Assembly (NCBI GenBank): GCA_021772025.1
Contig: JAETNT010000026.1
Location: forward strand, 1 to 55,329
Length of the DNA stretch: 55,329 bases
Reading direction: 5' to 3'
DNA from: Enterocloster bolteae
GTDB lineage: Bacteria; Bacillota; Clostridia; Lachnospirales; Lachnospiraceae
Shown here: positions 40,191-51,832 of the stretch, piece after piece
Layout: every line of letters starts with the position of its first letter
Numbering within the stretch: the first letter of the stretch is position 1
Translations under genes and position numbers: made by a program
The notes under the pieces: model-generated
What the model was told of the DNA's origin: nothing
Databases searched by the model: none
The model's input: only the letters and a program-made list of their open reading frames with translations

Positions 40191-41081
40191 CTATTCTGAT
40201 TCGCTGACCTGGCGCAGGTAGACAAAGCTGAATCCTGCCAGCAGAACAGCCCAAATCGTTCCGATTGTTGCCGCCTTGCCCATATTCCAGTTTTTAAAGG
40301 CTGTGGTATATACCTCAATGGATAAGGTGGTGGTAGCTCTTGCCGGTCCTCCCTGAACCATGGTCCAGGGAAGGTCAAAGTGCTGCAGATTACCGATGGC
40401 TCCTAAAATCAGTACCAATACCGCAATTGTTTTCATAGACGGGAGAACCATATACCAGAATACCTGCCAGTTGTTGGCTCCGTCTACTCTGGCCGCCTCC
40501 ACCTGTTCTAAAGATACTCCCTGAAGCCCGCCCAAGAGAAACGCCATATACCACGGCAGCATCTGCCAGGTACGGGCAATGACAACACATCCTAAGGCGG
40601 TGCCGGTCTGGCCCAGCCAGGGAATCCCTTCGTCCAGGATCCCAAGGCTGGTGAGAATCCCGTTTAACACGCCGTACTGGCCGTTAAAAATCCAGCTCCA
40701 CAAAAATCCGATAGCGGTTCCGGGAATAATCCAGTTCACCAGGGTTACGCCTCTTAAAAACTCCGAGCCTTTAAATCCCTGGTTTAACAGGACCGCCCAG
40801 ATAAATCCCAGGGTAAAGGGAAGGATGGTAGAAAAAACAACAAAAATCACTGTAGTTGTCAAGGTTTTTGAAAAATACGGATCCGCAAATACCTTCCGGT
40901 AATTTTCCAGTCCGATAAATTTATAATTAGGAGTCAGCATAGAGCGGTCTGTAAAGGACATCATAATTGCGCTGACAAAAGGGTATAAAATAATTCCTGC
41001 GAAAATTGCAAGTCCCGGCACGACCAGCAGAAATCCTACCTGGGCATCTGTCAGACGGTGCTGCCTGATTCCTTGTTTCAT
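40191..41081 (-). CDS. Carbohydrate ABC transporter permease (MalF type)
   Basis: 296 residues, six helices starting LLVVPGLAIFAGIILYPFVSAIMMSFTDRSM. EAA motif SLEQVEAARVDGANNWQVFWYMVLPSMKTI (about 179-208). Forms the channel with the adjacent MalG-type protein. It is 18 nt after the binding-protein gene. Substrate unknown; sequence alone places it in the CUT1 group. Confidence 0.92.
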   Translation of the reverse strand: MKQGIRQHRLTDAQVGFLLVVPGLAIFAGIILYPFVSAIMMSFTDRSMLTPNYKFIGLENYRKVFADPYFSKTLTTTVIFVVFSTILPFTLGFIWAVLLNQGFKGSEFLRGVTLVNWIIPGTAIGFLWSWIFNGQYGVLNGILTSLGILDEGIPWLGQTGTALGCVVIARTWQMLPWYMAFLLGGLQGVSLEQVEAARVDGANNWQVFWYMVLPSMKTIAVLVLILGAIGNLQHFDLPWTMVQGGPARATTTLSIEVYTTAFKNWNMGKAATIGTIWAVLLAGFSFVYLRQVSESE

Positions 41082-41099
41082 AGCTTACCTCCATCCGGT

Positions 41100-42449
41100 T
41101 TATAAAGCGGCAATTCTTGCTGCCATATCCTTTACTGCCTGCTCGGCAGCTTTCTGTCCCAATAAAGCATACTGAAGTTCTTCCGTTATAATGGTTTTTA
41201 CTTCGTTGGCATTTGCCAGTCTGGCGGTTTCCTCCAGGCGGGCAGTCTCGGTAGACTTTAAGAAACCATTTAAATAAGAATCTCCCTTTACCTCTTCCTT
41301 CTCCGCCATGGACTTAGTAACCGGCGGCATGCCATTGTTGGTAAAGTAATCCATTGCAATCTCATCACTGACCAGGGTCTTTGCAAGCTCTGCAGCCGCC
41401 TCTTTGTACTGAGAGTCCTTAAAGATTACCAGCATATGTCCCCACATGGTGCTCTGAGGCTTATCCCCTTCCTTTAATATCGGGCGCTCCATGGCAGAGC
41501 AGACATTAACTGCATCCTCCGGCGCAACGCCGTTATTTACAGCCTGGCCCTTTGCTAAAACTGCGTCGTCATAGAAAGCTACCTTCCCCTGAGCAAAAAG
41601 CTGACGGGCCTCCCCCCGGCCTACGTCCATGGAAATATATCCCTTGGCCAGCATGTCCTGATACCATTGTACACAGGCAACCGCTTCCGGACTGTCCAGA
41701 GCTACGCCGCCGTTTTCATCATAAATCGATCCGCCAAAGGTCCAAAGCCAGGGAGCAAAATCCCCTGCACAGGTAGCGTCTTTGGTGGAGACTGCATAGG
41801 GGATTACATCCCCGTTTAAAGCCTTTACATCTGCCAGGCACTGCTCAAACTCTTCCATGGTAACCGGAACAACCTCCCAGCCTGCTTCCTTTAAAATCTG
41901 AGGATTATATACCATAGTGATAGAAGCCATGCTCCAGGGCATACCGAGCTGCTGGCCGTCAATATTTCCTACCTCCAGAGCAGATTCCTGGAAGTTTCCC
42001 TTTAAATAATCCTCTCCCAGAACCTCATTTAAGTCTGCCAATACCCCTGCCTGGGCTACGGTGTTGAAAATCCCGATATCTACCTGGGCAATATCCAGCT
42101 GTTCCCCTCCCTGGGTACGAATCAGAAGCTGCTGGGCTGTATCCGCCCAGGTCCAGCCTACCCAGGTAACGTCATTTCCCGTATTGGTGCGGTAGGTCTC
42201 CATCATCTTCTGGAAAATGTCCTTGCTGGCCTCTTCCTCTCCGGACCAGCCTGCCCATACAATGCTTGCAGCTTCCGGGGAAGCCGCCTCCCCTTTGGTT
42301 TCCTGACCTGACTTACTGTCTCCCGCCTGAGAGGTCCCTGCCTCAGAAGCCGCTGTAGTGTCTGCCGGAGCGGAGCCGCCTCCACAGGCAGATAATAATC
42401 CTGCTGTCATAGCAGCGCTCATTGCCAATGCCAACATTCTTTTTTTCAT
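41100..42449 (-). CDS. Carbohydrate ABC transporter substrate-binding lipoprotein
   Basis: 449 residues: lipoprotein signal ALAMSAAMTAGLLSACGGG (lipid Cys about 22), Ser/Ala/Thr/Glu linker to about 62, then SBP_bac_1 fold with IVWAGWSGEEEASKDIFQKMMETYRTNTGNDVTWVGW, GEQLDIAQVDIGIFNTVAQAGVLADLNEVLG, GMPWSMASITMVYNPQILKEAGW and GKVAFYDDAVLAKGQA. Several Trp/Tyr in the cleft region fit sugar stacking. Follows the FAD-oxidoreductase gene by 32 nt. Confidence 0.92.
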   Translation of the reverse strand: MKKRMLALAMSAAMTAGLLSACGGGSAPADTTAASEAGTSQAGDSKSGQETKGEAASPEAASIVWAGWSGEEEASKDIFQKMMETYRTNTGNDVTWVGWTWADTAQQLLIRTQGGEQLDIAQVDIGIFNTVAQAGVLADLNEVLGEDYLKGNFQESALEVGNIDGQQLGMPWSMASITMVYNPQILKEAGWEVVPVTMEEFEQCLADVKALNGDVIPYAVSTKDATCAGDFAPWLWTFGGSIYDENGGVALDSPEAVACVQWYQDMLAKGYISMDVGRGEARQLFAQGKVAFYDDAVLAKGQAVNNGVAPEDAVNVCSAMERPILKEGDKPQSTMWGHMLVIFKDSQYKEAAAELAKTLVSDEIAMDYFTNNGMPPVTKSMAEKEEVKGDSYLNGFLKSTETARLEETARLANANEVKTIITEELQYALLGQKAAEQAVKDMAARIAAL

Positions 42450-42481
42450 TTTTTAATCCTCCTGTTTCTTTCATTTCTTTA

Positions 42482-44635
42482 TTAATAGACTCTTATTTCA
42501 AACACCTCTGCCCGGCCCTGGCCATAGTCAGAAGTAATTTCCAAGCGTAAACCGCTAATCTCCACAGGCTCTGGCAGCTTCACCTGCCATCTGCGCTTCC
42601 AGTTGTCCGAAATCTCCCCTAGTTTTTCCCAGACTCCTGACCCTCTTGCATAAAGCGCCGCGCTTCTTACCAGCTGAGGCGGCATCCCGGCTCTGGGAAC
42701 GTATTTGTGGTGATCATCCCAGGAATCCGCCCTGGAGGAAACCAGCTCTTTATTCAAATCCGGGTTAAAAAACACCAAGATTTCCCGGACCTGTATCTTT
42801 TCTTTAAAAGTAAGCTCTGCCCAGGGGCTTTTCTCTTTTTGGGAAATCCACAGATTAGGGCTTTTCCACAGCCTGGCCCGATTGTTTATCAGGTTTTCCC
42901 CATTATATAAAGAAGAATTCAGACGGATATAGGGATTTTTATAATCTGCCCAATCCTTATGGCCCATAAGAAATCCTGGAAGCTCTTCTCTTCCTGCAAT
43001 GATTTTCACCCCGGCCGCCTTTTGAAATACCGCGGTTGCAAAGCCTTCTCCCTCCTTATCCATTTCCTCCAGGGAGATCCACTGCCTTCCGGGCTCCAGC
43101 TTTAAACTGCCTTGTCCCGTTTTTTTCCCGTAGGCCGCCCTGGAAGGAAGGCAGGACTCATAGATCTCATAAAAAAGTTCTGTTTTCTCTTCCGTCCGGA
43201 AAAGAACCTCTGCCCTTCCTGCCGCTTTCGGCCATACCAGGAATCCGCCCTCTGCCAGATCCCAGCAGCCGTCCTCTTCCGCGCTTCCCGCATTTTCCTC
43301 AGAAGAAACCTGTACGGCGGCATTTCCTGCCAGATTCCTCGTCCGGTCAAAATCTACTCCCGGGATCAGCATATCGTTGTCTAAAAGCCGCTGCTGGATA
43401 TCCTTTACCGCTTCTCTGTCCAGATCCCCCGGCCTGCGTTTCAGTTCCAGGCACTTAGCCGCCAGGCTGCCGGCCGCCTGGCCGGAGAGAGCGCAGGTGT
43501 TCATAATTCGGGTGGAAGCAAAGGCCACATGGCTGACTCCAATATTCCTTCCTGCAAAAATCAGGTTTCCCACTTTTTTGTTATACAGGCATCCCAAGGG
43601 TACGGGATAAATCTGTACCGGAATCTGGATGCAGTTTTCTTCCTCTGTATTAATTCCGTCTGAGGGGTGAAAGTCCAGATACCATCCTCCGTAAAATGCG
43701 CTGTCCGGTAAATCTGCCGGTTCCAGAACATCCTGTTGGCAAAGTATCGTTTCCGTAACCATCCGGCGGCTCTCCCTCTTGCCGGGAAGGTTGCCTTCCC
43801 AGGAAAGGGTAAGCTGATCCGCCTTAAATCTGCCGCTGTTTTTTATGTAATTCCATACTCCGGCCACCAGGCGTTTTAATTCCAGGCCGATTTCCTGGGC
43901 GTCGTCAATCGTATTCTGCATGCCTCCCATCTCAAACCACCAGTAATCGCAGCCATTCATCTGCTCGTTTACAATCCTTCCTCCCCGTCCCAACATTCCT
44001 TCTATCTGTTCTATGGAATAAGCGAAATCCGGAGCCTTATACTCTACCGGCTTACCGGCATTTTGAGTAAAAAAGAAAATGGTATTTCCAAATGTGGTCT
44101 TTTCCGGTTCCAGCGGCGCCAGGCTTTCCCCGTACTTCTGCCGCTCCTCCTTTCCCATGACGCTGGGCACTCCGGCAAGCTGGCCGATGGTTCCGTCTCC
44201 TGTGGCGTCTATGAATATCTGCCCTTCAAATTCAATGTTTTTTTCCGTTCCCATCTGGCTTCCTGAAACGGATCGGATGGTTCCGTCCTCTTTCATTTTT
44301 ACTTCTGACACATGGGTATTTAAAAATAAGGTAATATTTTCTTCCTGAAGCGTCTGCTCCAGCAGAACATCATCCCAAAAAACCGGATTGGCTTCCGGGT
44401 TTAAATACAGGTTTCTCAGCTTTAGCTCTCCCCAGATTCCCATCTCTTCCGCATACAGATTGCCTGCGCCGGTAGCGCCTCTTGTCCATACCCGGATCTC
44501 ACTGCTGGAATTTCCGCCCAGCACGGGACGGTTTGTTATCAGTACGGTCTTTCTCCCCTGCCTTGCCAGAGCCAAAGCTCCGCAGATTCCGGCAGGCCCG
44601 CCGCCTGTTACCACTGCTTCTGCCCGATAAATCAC
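42482..44635 (-). CDS. FAD-dependent oxidoreductase (FAD_oxidored family) with C-terminal extension
   Basis: 717 residues. N-terminal dinucleotide fold AVVTGGGPAGICGALALARQGRKTVLI (about 7-33), then GGNSSSEIRVWTRGATGAGN, FIDATGDGTIGQLAGVPSVMGKEERQKYGESLAP, KVGNLIFAGRNIGVSHVAFASTRIMNTCALSGQAAGSLAA (second FAD contact): the PF12831-like family. Residues from about 440 form a separate beta-rich region, with a discoidin-like end (WDDHHKYVPRAGMPPQLVRSAALYARGSGVWEKLGEISDNW...VEISGLRLEITSDYGQGRAEVFEIRVY). First gene of the sugar ABC operon, so an oxidation of the imported sugar or glycoside is a reasonable hypothesis, not shown. Start next to GGGAGG, with TTGACA/TATGTA upstream. Confidence 0.85.
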   Translation of the reverse strand: MIYRAEAVVTGGGPAGICGALALARQGRKTVLITNRPVLGGNSSSEIRVWTRGATGAGNLYAEEMGIWGELKLRNLYLNPEANPVFWDDVLLEQTLQEENITLFLNTHVSEVKMKEDGTIRSVSGSQMGTEKNIEFEGQIFIDATGDGTIGQLAGVPSVMGKEERQKYGESLAPLEPEKTTFGNTIFFFTQNAGKPVEYKAPDFAYSIEQIEGMLGRGGRIVNEQMNGCDYWWFEMGGMQNTIDDAQEIGLELKRLVAGVWNYIKNSGRFKADQLTLSWEGNLPGKRESRRMVTETILCQQDVLEPADLPDSAFYGGWYLDFHPSDGINTEEENCIQIPVQIYPVPLGCLYNKKVGNLIFAGRNIGVSHVAFASTRIMNTCALSGQAAGSLAAKCLELKRRPGDLDREAVKDIQQRLLDNDMLIPGVDFDRTRNLAGNAAVQVSSEENAGSAEEDGCWDLAEGGFLVWPKAAGRAEVLFRTEEKTELFYEIYESCLPSRAAYGKKTGQGSLKLEPGRQWISLEEMDKEGEGFATAVFQKAAGVKIIAGREELPGFLMGHKDWADYKNPYIRLNSSLYNGENLINNRARLWKSPNLWISQKEKSPWAELTFKEKIQVREILVFFNPDLNKELVSSRADSWDDHHKYVPRAGMPPQLVRSAALYARGSGVWEKLGEISDNWKRRWQVKLPEPVEISGLRLEITSDYGQGRAEVFEIRVY

Positions 44636-44661
44636 GGCCTAATCCTCCCTTTGCAGAATTT

Positions 44662-44689
44662 TACATAATAATCTCTTTTTTAATGTCAA
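44662..44689 (-). promoter_or_regulatory. Promoter of the FAD-oxidoreductase/ABC operon
   Basis: Minus strand TTGACA (44684-44689), 16 bp, TATGTA (44662-44667). The 246-bp divergent region 44636-44881 is very A+T-rich and otherwise shows no clear operator. Confidence 0.5.
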
Positions 44690-44881
44690 TTTCTTCATTA
44701 TTCCTTAGGTTTTTGTGCTTTTTTCTAAATTATATTCTATATATTACCACTATACAGGGAGATTTTCATTAAATTTTCTGCTTTATTTCTGGATTATTCT
44801 GCAATATTATATTATAATATTTTACAGTAGAATCCTGTTTTTTAAAGAGATTTTTGAAACGATATAGAAGGAGGAGAAAAA

Positions 44882-45802
44882 GTGAACAGCAGATACAGCA
44901 AAATCGCAGATTTTTTTGCTTTTGCAGAAAAAGAATACCACATTCAGATTTGTATTAAAGATTATTCCGGATTTGTCCCGGTAAATAAAGAGCTGGATGA
45001 AGCCCTTCAGCCCTACCTGGCCCACACCAATCCCTTCTGCATGTATATGAAGTCTGAAAGAGCGGTTTATCACCGCTGCCTGTCTATGATCCGGAAAACG
45101 AACCACCGCTGTCAGAAAGAAGGGGGCACCTTCTTCGGAATGTGCCATGGAGGGTTGTGTGAATACGTGACCCCCATTGTCAACCGGAATCTGGTTATCG
45201 GCACCATCAATACCGGCTTTTTCCCCGGACACGAGGCCTTGGCTTTCAACCGTATCCGCCATGTGTGCCAGGCTTCCGCCACTTTAAAGGAAGAAACCGC
45301 CATTGCCCTTTACCGCCAGAGTATCTCCACTCCCTCTATCCGGCCGGAAGCTCTGATTCCTATTATGGAGCTGATTGCAGAATATTTGTCTTTTACCTAT
45401 GACACTATGGAATCCACCCGCAATTCTTCCGGAAAGCGGCACTACAATTCCAATGAAGATACCATCCTCTCCCATGCTGCAGAATACATCCGTCAGAACT
45501 TTACCCAGCGGATTACCATGGAAGAGCTGGCCGATTTCTGCCATTGCAGCCAGTCCCATTTAAGTCATATTTTTAAACGTCGGATCCAGGTAAACGTCAA
45601 CACCTATATCAACAAGGTACGCATTGAGGCGTCCAAAAATTTCCTGGTGGAAACCGACGTTCCGATCGGGGACATTGCCTTTAGCGTAGGCTTTAATGAC
45701 TCCAATTATTACACCCGCGTTTTCACCCAGCTTGTCAGCATCTCTCCCCGGGAGTACCGGAGGCGGTTTAAAAATAACGGGGAAGGCCGGCATCCTATAT
45801 AA
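44882..45802 (+). CDS. PocR-domain AraC-family regulator
   Basis: 306 residues from a GTG start with GGAGGAG 6 nt upstream. N-terminal PocR ligand-binding domain (residues 1-165: FFAFAEKEYHIQICIKDYSGFV, CQKEGGTFFGMCHGGLCEYVTPIVNRNLVIGTINTGFF) with the Cys/His pattern usual for the family, then a linker and an AraC DNA-binding domain (AAEYIRQNFTQRITMEELADFCHCSQSHLSHIFKRRIQVNVNTYINKVRIEASKNFLVETDVPIGDIAFSVGFNDSNYYTRVFTQLVSISPREYR). Divergent from the FAD-oxidoreductase/ABC operon and so its probable activator. PocR domains bind small metabolites such as diols; here ligand unknown. Confidence 0.88.
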   Translation: MNSRYSKIADFFAFAEKEYHIQICIKDYSGFVPVNKELDEALQPYLAHTNPFCMYMKSERAVYHRCLSMIRKTNHRCQKEGGTFFGMCHGGLCEYVTPIVNRNLVIGTINTGFFPGHEALAFNRIRHVCQASATLKEETAIALYRQSISTPSIRPEALIPIMELIAEYLSFTYDTMESTRNSSGKRHYNSNEDTILSHAAEYIRQNFTQRITMEELADFCHCSQSHLSHIFKRRIQVNVNTYINKVRIEASKNFLVETDVPIGDIAFSVGFNDSNYYTRVFTQLVSISPREYRRRFKNNGEGRHPI

Positions 45803-45820
45803 AGTATGCCGCGCCCTCCC
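45779..45820. terminator. Hairpin between convergent regulator and tautomerase genes
   Basis: About 14-bp stem with one bulge (45779-45793 with 45806-45820) that includes the PocR-AraC stop codon, followed by CTTTAA on the plus strand. Confidence 0.5.
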
Positions 45821-45831
45821 TTTAAGCCAAC

Positions 45832-46176
45832 TTAAAAATTAGCCCCGTTCCAGCCCCAGTTTTCCACTTCCTGGTAGGTAATATAGAGCCGATCCTGGCT
45901 GATTTTAAGCTCTTCCTGAAAAATCATGGTTAAAAGGCCTGTGAGCCGGTCATAGTCGCTGGCTGATGCCTTTCCAAAGATTTTCACCTCAATAAAAGCC
46001 GTAGGCCCATTCTGATTCCCCTGAAAATACAGGCTGTATTCATCCTCAAATCCAACCATCAGCCAGTTTTCTGTTTTTCCCGGAATGGCGGCAATCGCTT
46101 TTCCCAAACGGGTCTTTACCGCATCCTTCTGTTCATTGGTAAGCTTAATTGACACTTTTGAATTAATAAACGGCAT
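45832..46176 (-). CDS. Tautomerase of the MIF/phenylpyruvate tautomerase family
   Basis: 114 residues beginning MPFINSKVSIKL; the catalytic N-terminal proline (P2 after Met removal) is present. The MIF-like pattern continues with GKTENWLMVGFEDEYSLYFQGNQNGPTAFIEVKIFGKASASDYDRLTGLLTMIFQEELKISQDRLYITYQEVENWGWNGANF, including the WGWNG ending typical for MIF. Converts enol to keto forms of aromatic or other alpha-keto acids. No metabolic neighbour explains it; it stands alone between two regulators. Confidence 0.9.
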   Translation of the reverse strand: MPFINSKVSIKLTNEQKDAVKTRLGKAIAAIPGKTENWLMVGFEDEYSLYFQGNQNGPTAFIEVKIFGKASASDYDRLTGLLTMIFQEELKISQDRLYITYQEVENWGWNGANF

Positions 46177-46251
46177 ATCTTGGCCCTCCCTATTCTTTTT
46201 TGCTTTTACACTTATTTTATCACAAATATTGAAAATTTTACATACTATCTC

Positions 46252-47100
46252 TCATCCTCCGGCTTTTCGGTACTCTGACGGGGACATCCCCGTCTGCTTC
46301 TTAAACAGCCTGCTAAAATACAGAGGATTTTCATATCCTACAATAGCGGCAACCTCTGTCACATTGCAGGAAGTGGTAACCAAAAGATTCCGGGCGTTGG
46401 CGATCCGAAGATTTAAAATATACTGCATGGGCGTAATGTTGTGATACTGTTTAAAATTCCTTATAAACCAACATGCGCTCATGTGCTTAGACGCCGCGTA
46501 ATCCTCAATACTGATATTTTGGTTGTAAGAGCGGTTAAAATATCTGGCAGCTTCCTCCATTTCCTCCTGAATACGGACATTCTGCTTTTTACCCTCTGCC
46601 AGTCTGCGGCTGATCCGAATCAGCAGCTCCCTTAAAAGAAGAGCAAGAAGTTCCTCATAATGAGGCCTGACCGACTGCAGCTCCAGAATCATCTGGCGGA
46701 ACAAGCTATGAAATTCCGGGGAATTGCCTGTGTAAAATACGTGCTGGCTTAAAGGAATGTCATGCTCCCGCAAAATTTTTTTCACATCCCTCCCCGTAAA
46801 ATGCACCCAGTACACCTCTGTCTGATCTTTGCCGTAATAAACATACCTCTGAAGCTCTTTCGGTTTGTATAAGACCATATGTCCCGCCGTCACTTCCTCT
46901 TCTTTTCCGTTAATAAAAAAATAACCTTTTCCGGATGCAATATATAAAATTTGAAAATCAATCCTTCCTTTGGGCCGGTAGGTGGGAAGCCTGGGCCTGG
47001 TAAACAGGTGGTAGGTTCCGCAGCTCCCCACCACCAGCGGCCTGGTCTTGTCCATAAAATCTACCAAAGAATGATTCAGATATCCGCAATTGGTATACAT
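46252..47100 (-). CDS. AraC-family regulator of the lacZ module
   Basis: 282 residues: N-terminal cupin-like sensor (GRIDFQILYIASGKGYFFINGKEEEVTAGHMVLYKPKELQRYVYYG, about 42-86) and a C-terminal AraC HTH (YFNRSYNQNISIEDYAASKHMSACWFIRNFKQYHNITPMQYILNLRIANARNLLVTTSCNVTEVAAIVGYENPLYFSRLFKKQTGMSPSEYRK). GGGGGAG precedes the ATG. Divergent from the beta-galactosidase gene, with a TGTCCA/TGGACA dyad between them; likely controls lacZ and the transporter in response to a galactoside (inference). Confidence 0.9.
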   Translation of the reverse strand: MYTNCGYLNHSLVDFMDKTRPLVVGSCGTYHLFTRPRLPTYRPKGRIDFQILYIASGKGYFFINGKEEEVTAGHMVLYKPKELQRYVYYGKDQTEVYWVHFTGRDVKKILREHDIPLSQHVFYTGNSPEFHSLFRQMILELQSVRPHYEELLALLLRELLIRISRRLAEGKKQNVRIQEEMEEAARYFNRSYNQNISIEDYAASKHMSACWFIRNFKQYHNITPMQYILNLRIANARNLLVTTSCNVTEVAAIVGYENPLYFSRLFKKQTGMSPSEYRKAGG

Positions 47101-47145
47101 ACTCGCTCCCCCTTTTGATATAATTGTACTATTTTATGCATGTTT

Positions 47146-47167
47146 TGTCCAATGCTGTTCATGGACA
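47146..47167. promoter_or_regulatory. Dyad operator overlapping the lacZ -35
   Basis: TGTCCA (47146-47151) and TGGACA (47162-47167), 10-nt spacer. The right arm coincides with the predicted -35 hexamer of the lacZ promoter. Confidence 0.5.
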
Positions 47168-47190
47168 GTTTTGCAAATTTCGCCTACAAT
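47162..47190 (+). promoter_or_regulatory. Promoter of the lacZ gene
   Basis: TGGACA (47162-47167), 17 bp, TACAAT (47185-47190), 31 bp before the start codon. Confidence 0.6.
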
Positions 47191-47194
47191 CTAA

Positions 47195-50305
<3,111 letters not shown>

Positions 50306-50320
50306 CCCTCGCGGCAGTCA

Positions 50321-50421
50321 CCAAATATGCATGCGAGCATGCCCACTTGGCTCGTTGCTCGCGGAAATAAACCTAATCGATTTAGATGACGCAAAATGCC
50401 AGCTGGGCTGATCCTGCGTCA
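50321..50421 (+). repeat. Two hairpins in the lacZ-transporter gap
   Basis: First: CCAA...TTGG enclosing GCATG/CATGC (50321-50350). Second: TGACGCA/TGCGTCA (50387-50393 and 50415-50421) enclosing CCAGCTGG. The first stretch also carries CTCGCGG twice (about 50308 and 50357). Could set different expression of the two genes or protect mRNA ends. Confidence 0.5.
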
Positions 50422-50435
50422 GGAAAGAGGTCAAA

Positions 50436-51812
50436 ATGAATGAGAAAACCTATTTAAAGTGGTACAACAAGATTGGTTACGGCTCCGGCGACATTGCCGG
50501 AAATGTAGTATATGCCTTTTTATCCTCCTTTGTCATGATTTACCTGACGGATACAGTAGGATTAAAGTCCGGTATTGTCGGCACTCTTATGATGGTATCC
50601 AAGCTGTTTGACGGATTTACGGATATTTTCTTTGGTTCCATGATTGACAAGACCCATTCAAAGCTGGGCAAGGCCCGTCCCTGGATGCTGTGGGCCTATA
50701 TTGGCTGCGCTTTCCTTATCGGGGCTATCTTTTCCATTCCGGCAGGCATGGGAACTACGGCTCAATACGCCTGGTTTTTCGTGGCCTACACTGCTTTAAA
50801 CGCAGTATTTTACACCGCTAACAATATCGCCTACTCCGCTCTCACTGCTCTTATTACCAAAAACGGCAGTGAGCGGGTACAATTAGGCTCCATCCGCTTT
50901 ATGTTTGCCTTCGGCACCAGCATGCTGATTCAAGCCATTACGGTAGACGCTGTTCAGATGTTTGGCGGAGGCGCTTCCGGATGGCGGACCGTGGCAATTA
51001 TTTATGCCGTAATCGGCCTTCTTATCAACACCCTGTCCGCTCTGTCCGTTAAAGAACTGCCGGAGGAATCTTTAGAAGAACCGGACATACCCGCTCAGAT
51101 CGCAGCCGCCTCTTCTGAAACATATACCTTAAAAGACGCCGCAAAGCTGCTGCTCTCCAACAAATACTACCTGATTATCTGCGCCGTTTATATTCTGACT
51201 CAGATTTTTACCGCTACTCTTAATATGGGAGTCTTCTTTACTACCTATATTTTAGGAGATCCGTCTCTCTTAGGGGCATTTTCCGCAGCAATCAACATCC
51301 CCTTAATTATTGGCCTTTTATTTACGCCCATACTGGTAAAAAAATGGGGCGGCATGTATAAATTAAATCTGTGGGGTTATGCCTTGTCTGTAGCAGGCCG
51401 GGCCATGGTAATCGCCGCCGGATATATGGGGAATCTGCCTCTAATGCTGACTTTTTCCGCTATTGCTTCCCTGGGTATGAGCCCTCTGCAGGGAGATTTA
51501 AACGCCCTTATCGCTTCTTGTTCCGAGTACACCTTCTTAAAAAACCAAAAGCGCATCGACGGCACTATGTACTCCTGCACCTCTCTGGGTGTTAAAATCG
51601 GCGGCGGCATCGGCACCGCCCTGGCCGGATGGCTCTTAGAGGCCAGCGGTTATATCGGCGGAGCCGCGGTTCAGCCTCCGTCCTGCATCAGCATGCTTTA
51701 CTTTATGTATCTGTGGATCCCTGCTATCATCAACTTTGTAATCATGCTCCTGCTGTCCCGGCTCAAGGTGGAGGAGGCAAATGAGACTTTAAAAAAGCAG
51801 GCAGGAAATTAG
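50436..51812 (+). CDS. GPH-family sugar:cation symporter (MelB/LacS type)
   Basis: 458 residues with twelve predicted membrane helices. GPH signatures: NKIGYGSGDIAGNVVYAFLSSFVMIYLTDTVG, DGFTDIFFGSMIDKTHSKLGKARPWMLW (about 57-85; the Asp/Arg pattern binds the coupling cation and sugar) and FSAIASLGMSPLQGDLNALIASCSEY. No C-terminal EIIA-like domain as in Streptococcus LacS. It imports a galactoside, or another glycoside, for the cytoplasmic LacZ. AGGAAAGAGG stands before the ATG. Converges on the radical SAM gene with a 20-nt gap. Confidence 0.92.
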   Translation: MNEKTYLKWYNKIGYGSGDIAGNVVYAFLSSFVMIYLTDTVGLKSGIVGTLMMVSKLFDGFTDIFFGSMIDKTHSKLGKARPWMLWAYIGCAFLIGAIFSIPAGMGTTAQYAWFFVAYTALNAVFYTANNIAYSALTALITKNGSERVQLGSIRFMFAFGTSMLIQAITVDAVQMFGGGASGWRTVAIIYAVIGLLINTLSALSVKELPEESLEEPDIPAQIAAASSETYTLKDAAKLLLSNKYYLIICAVYILTQIFTATLNMGVFFTTYILGDPSLLGAFSAAINIPLIIGLLFTPILVKKWGGMYKLNLWGYALSVAGRAMVIAAGYMGNLPLMLTFSAIASLGMSPLQGDLNALIASCSEYTFLKNQKRIDGTMYSCTSLGVKIGGGIGTALAGWLLEASGYIGGAAVQPPSCISMLYFMYLWIPAIINFVIMLLLSRLKVEEANETLKKQAGN

Positions 51813-51832
51813 CGGGGCATTAAAACAGCCTC

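Noticed and set aside
43036..43458. 140-residue plus-strand ORF inside the FAD-oxidoreductase gene
   Set aside because: Pro/Phe/Arg-rich translation typical of an antisense frame of a GC-rich gene, without start signals.
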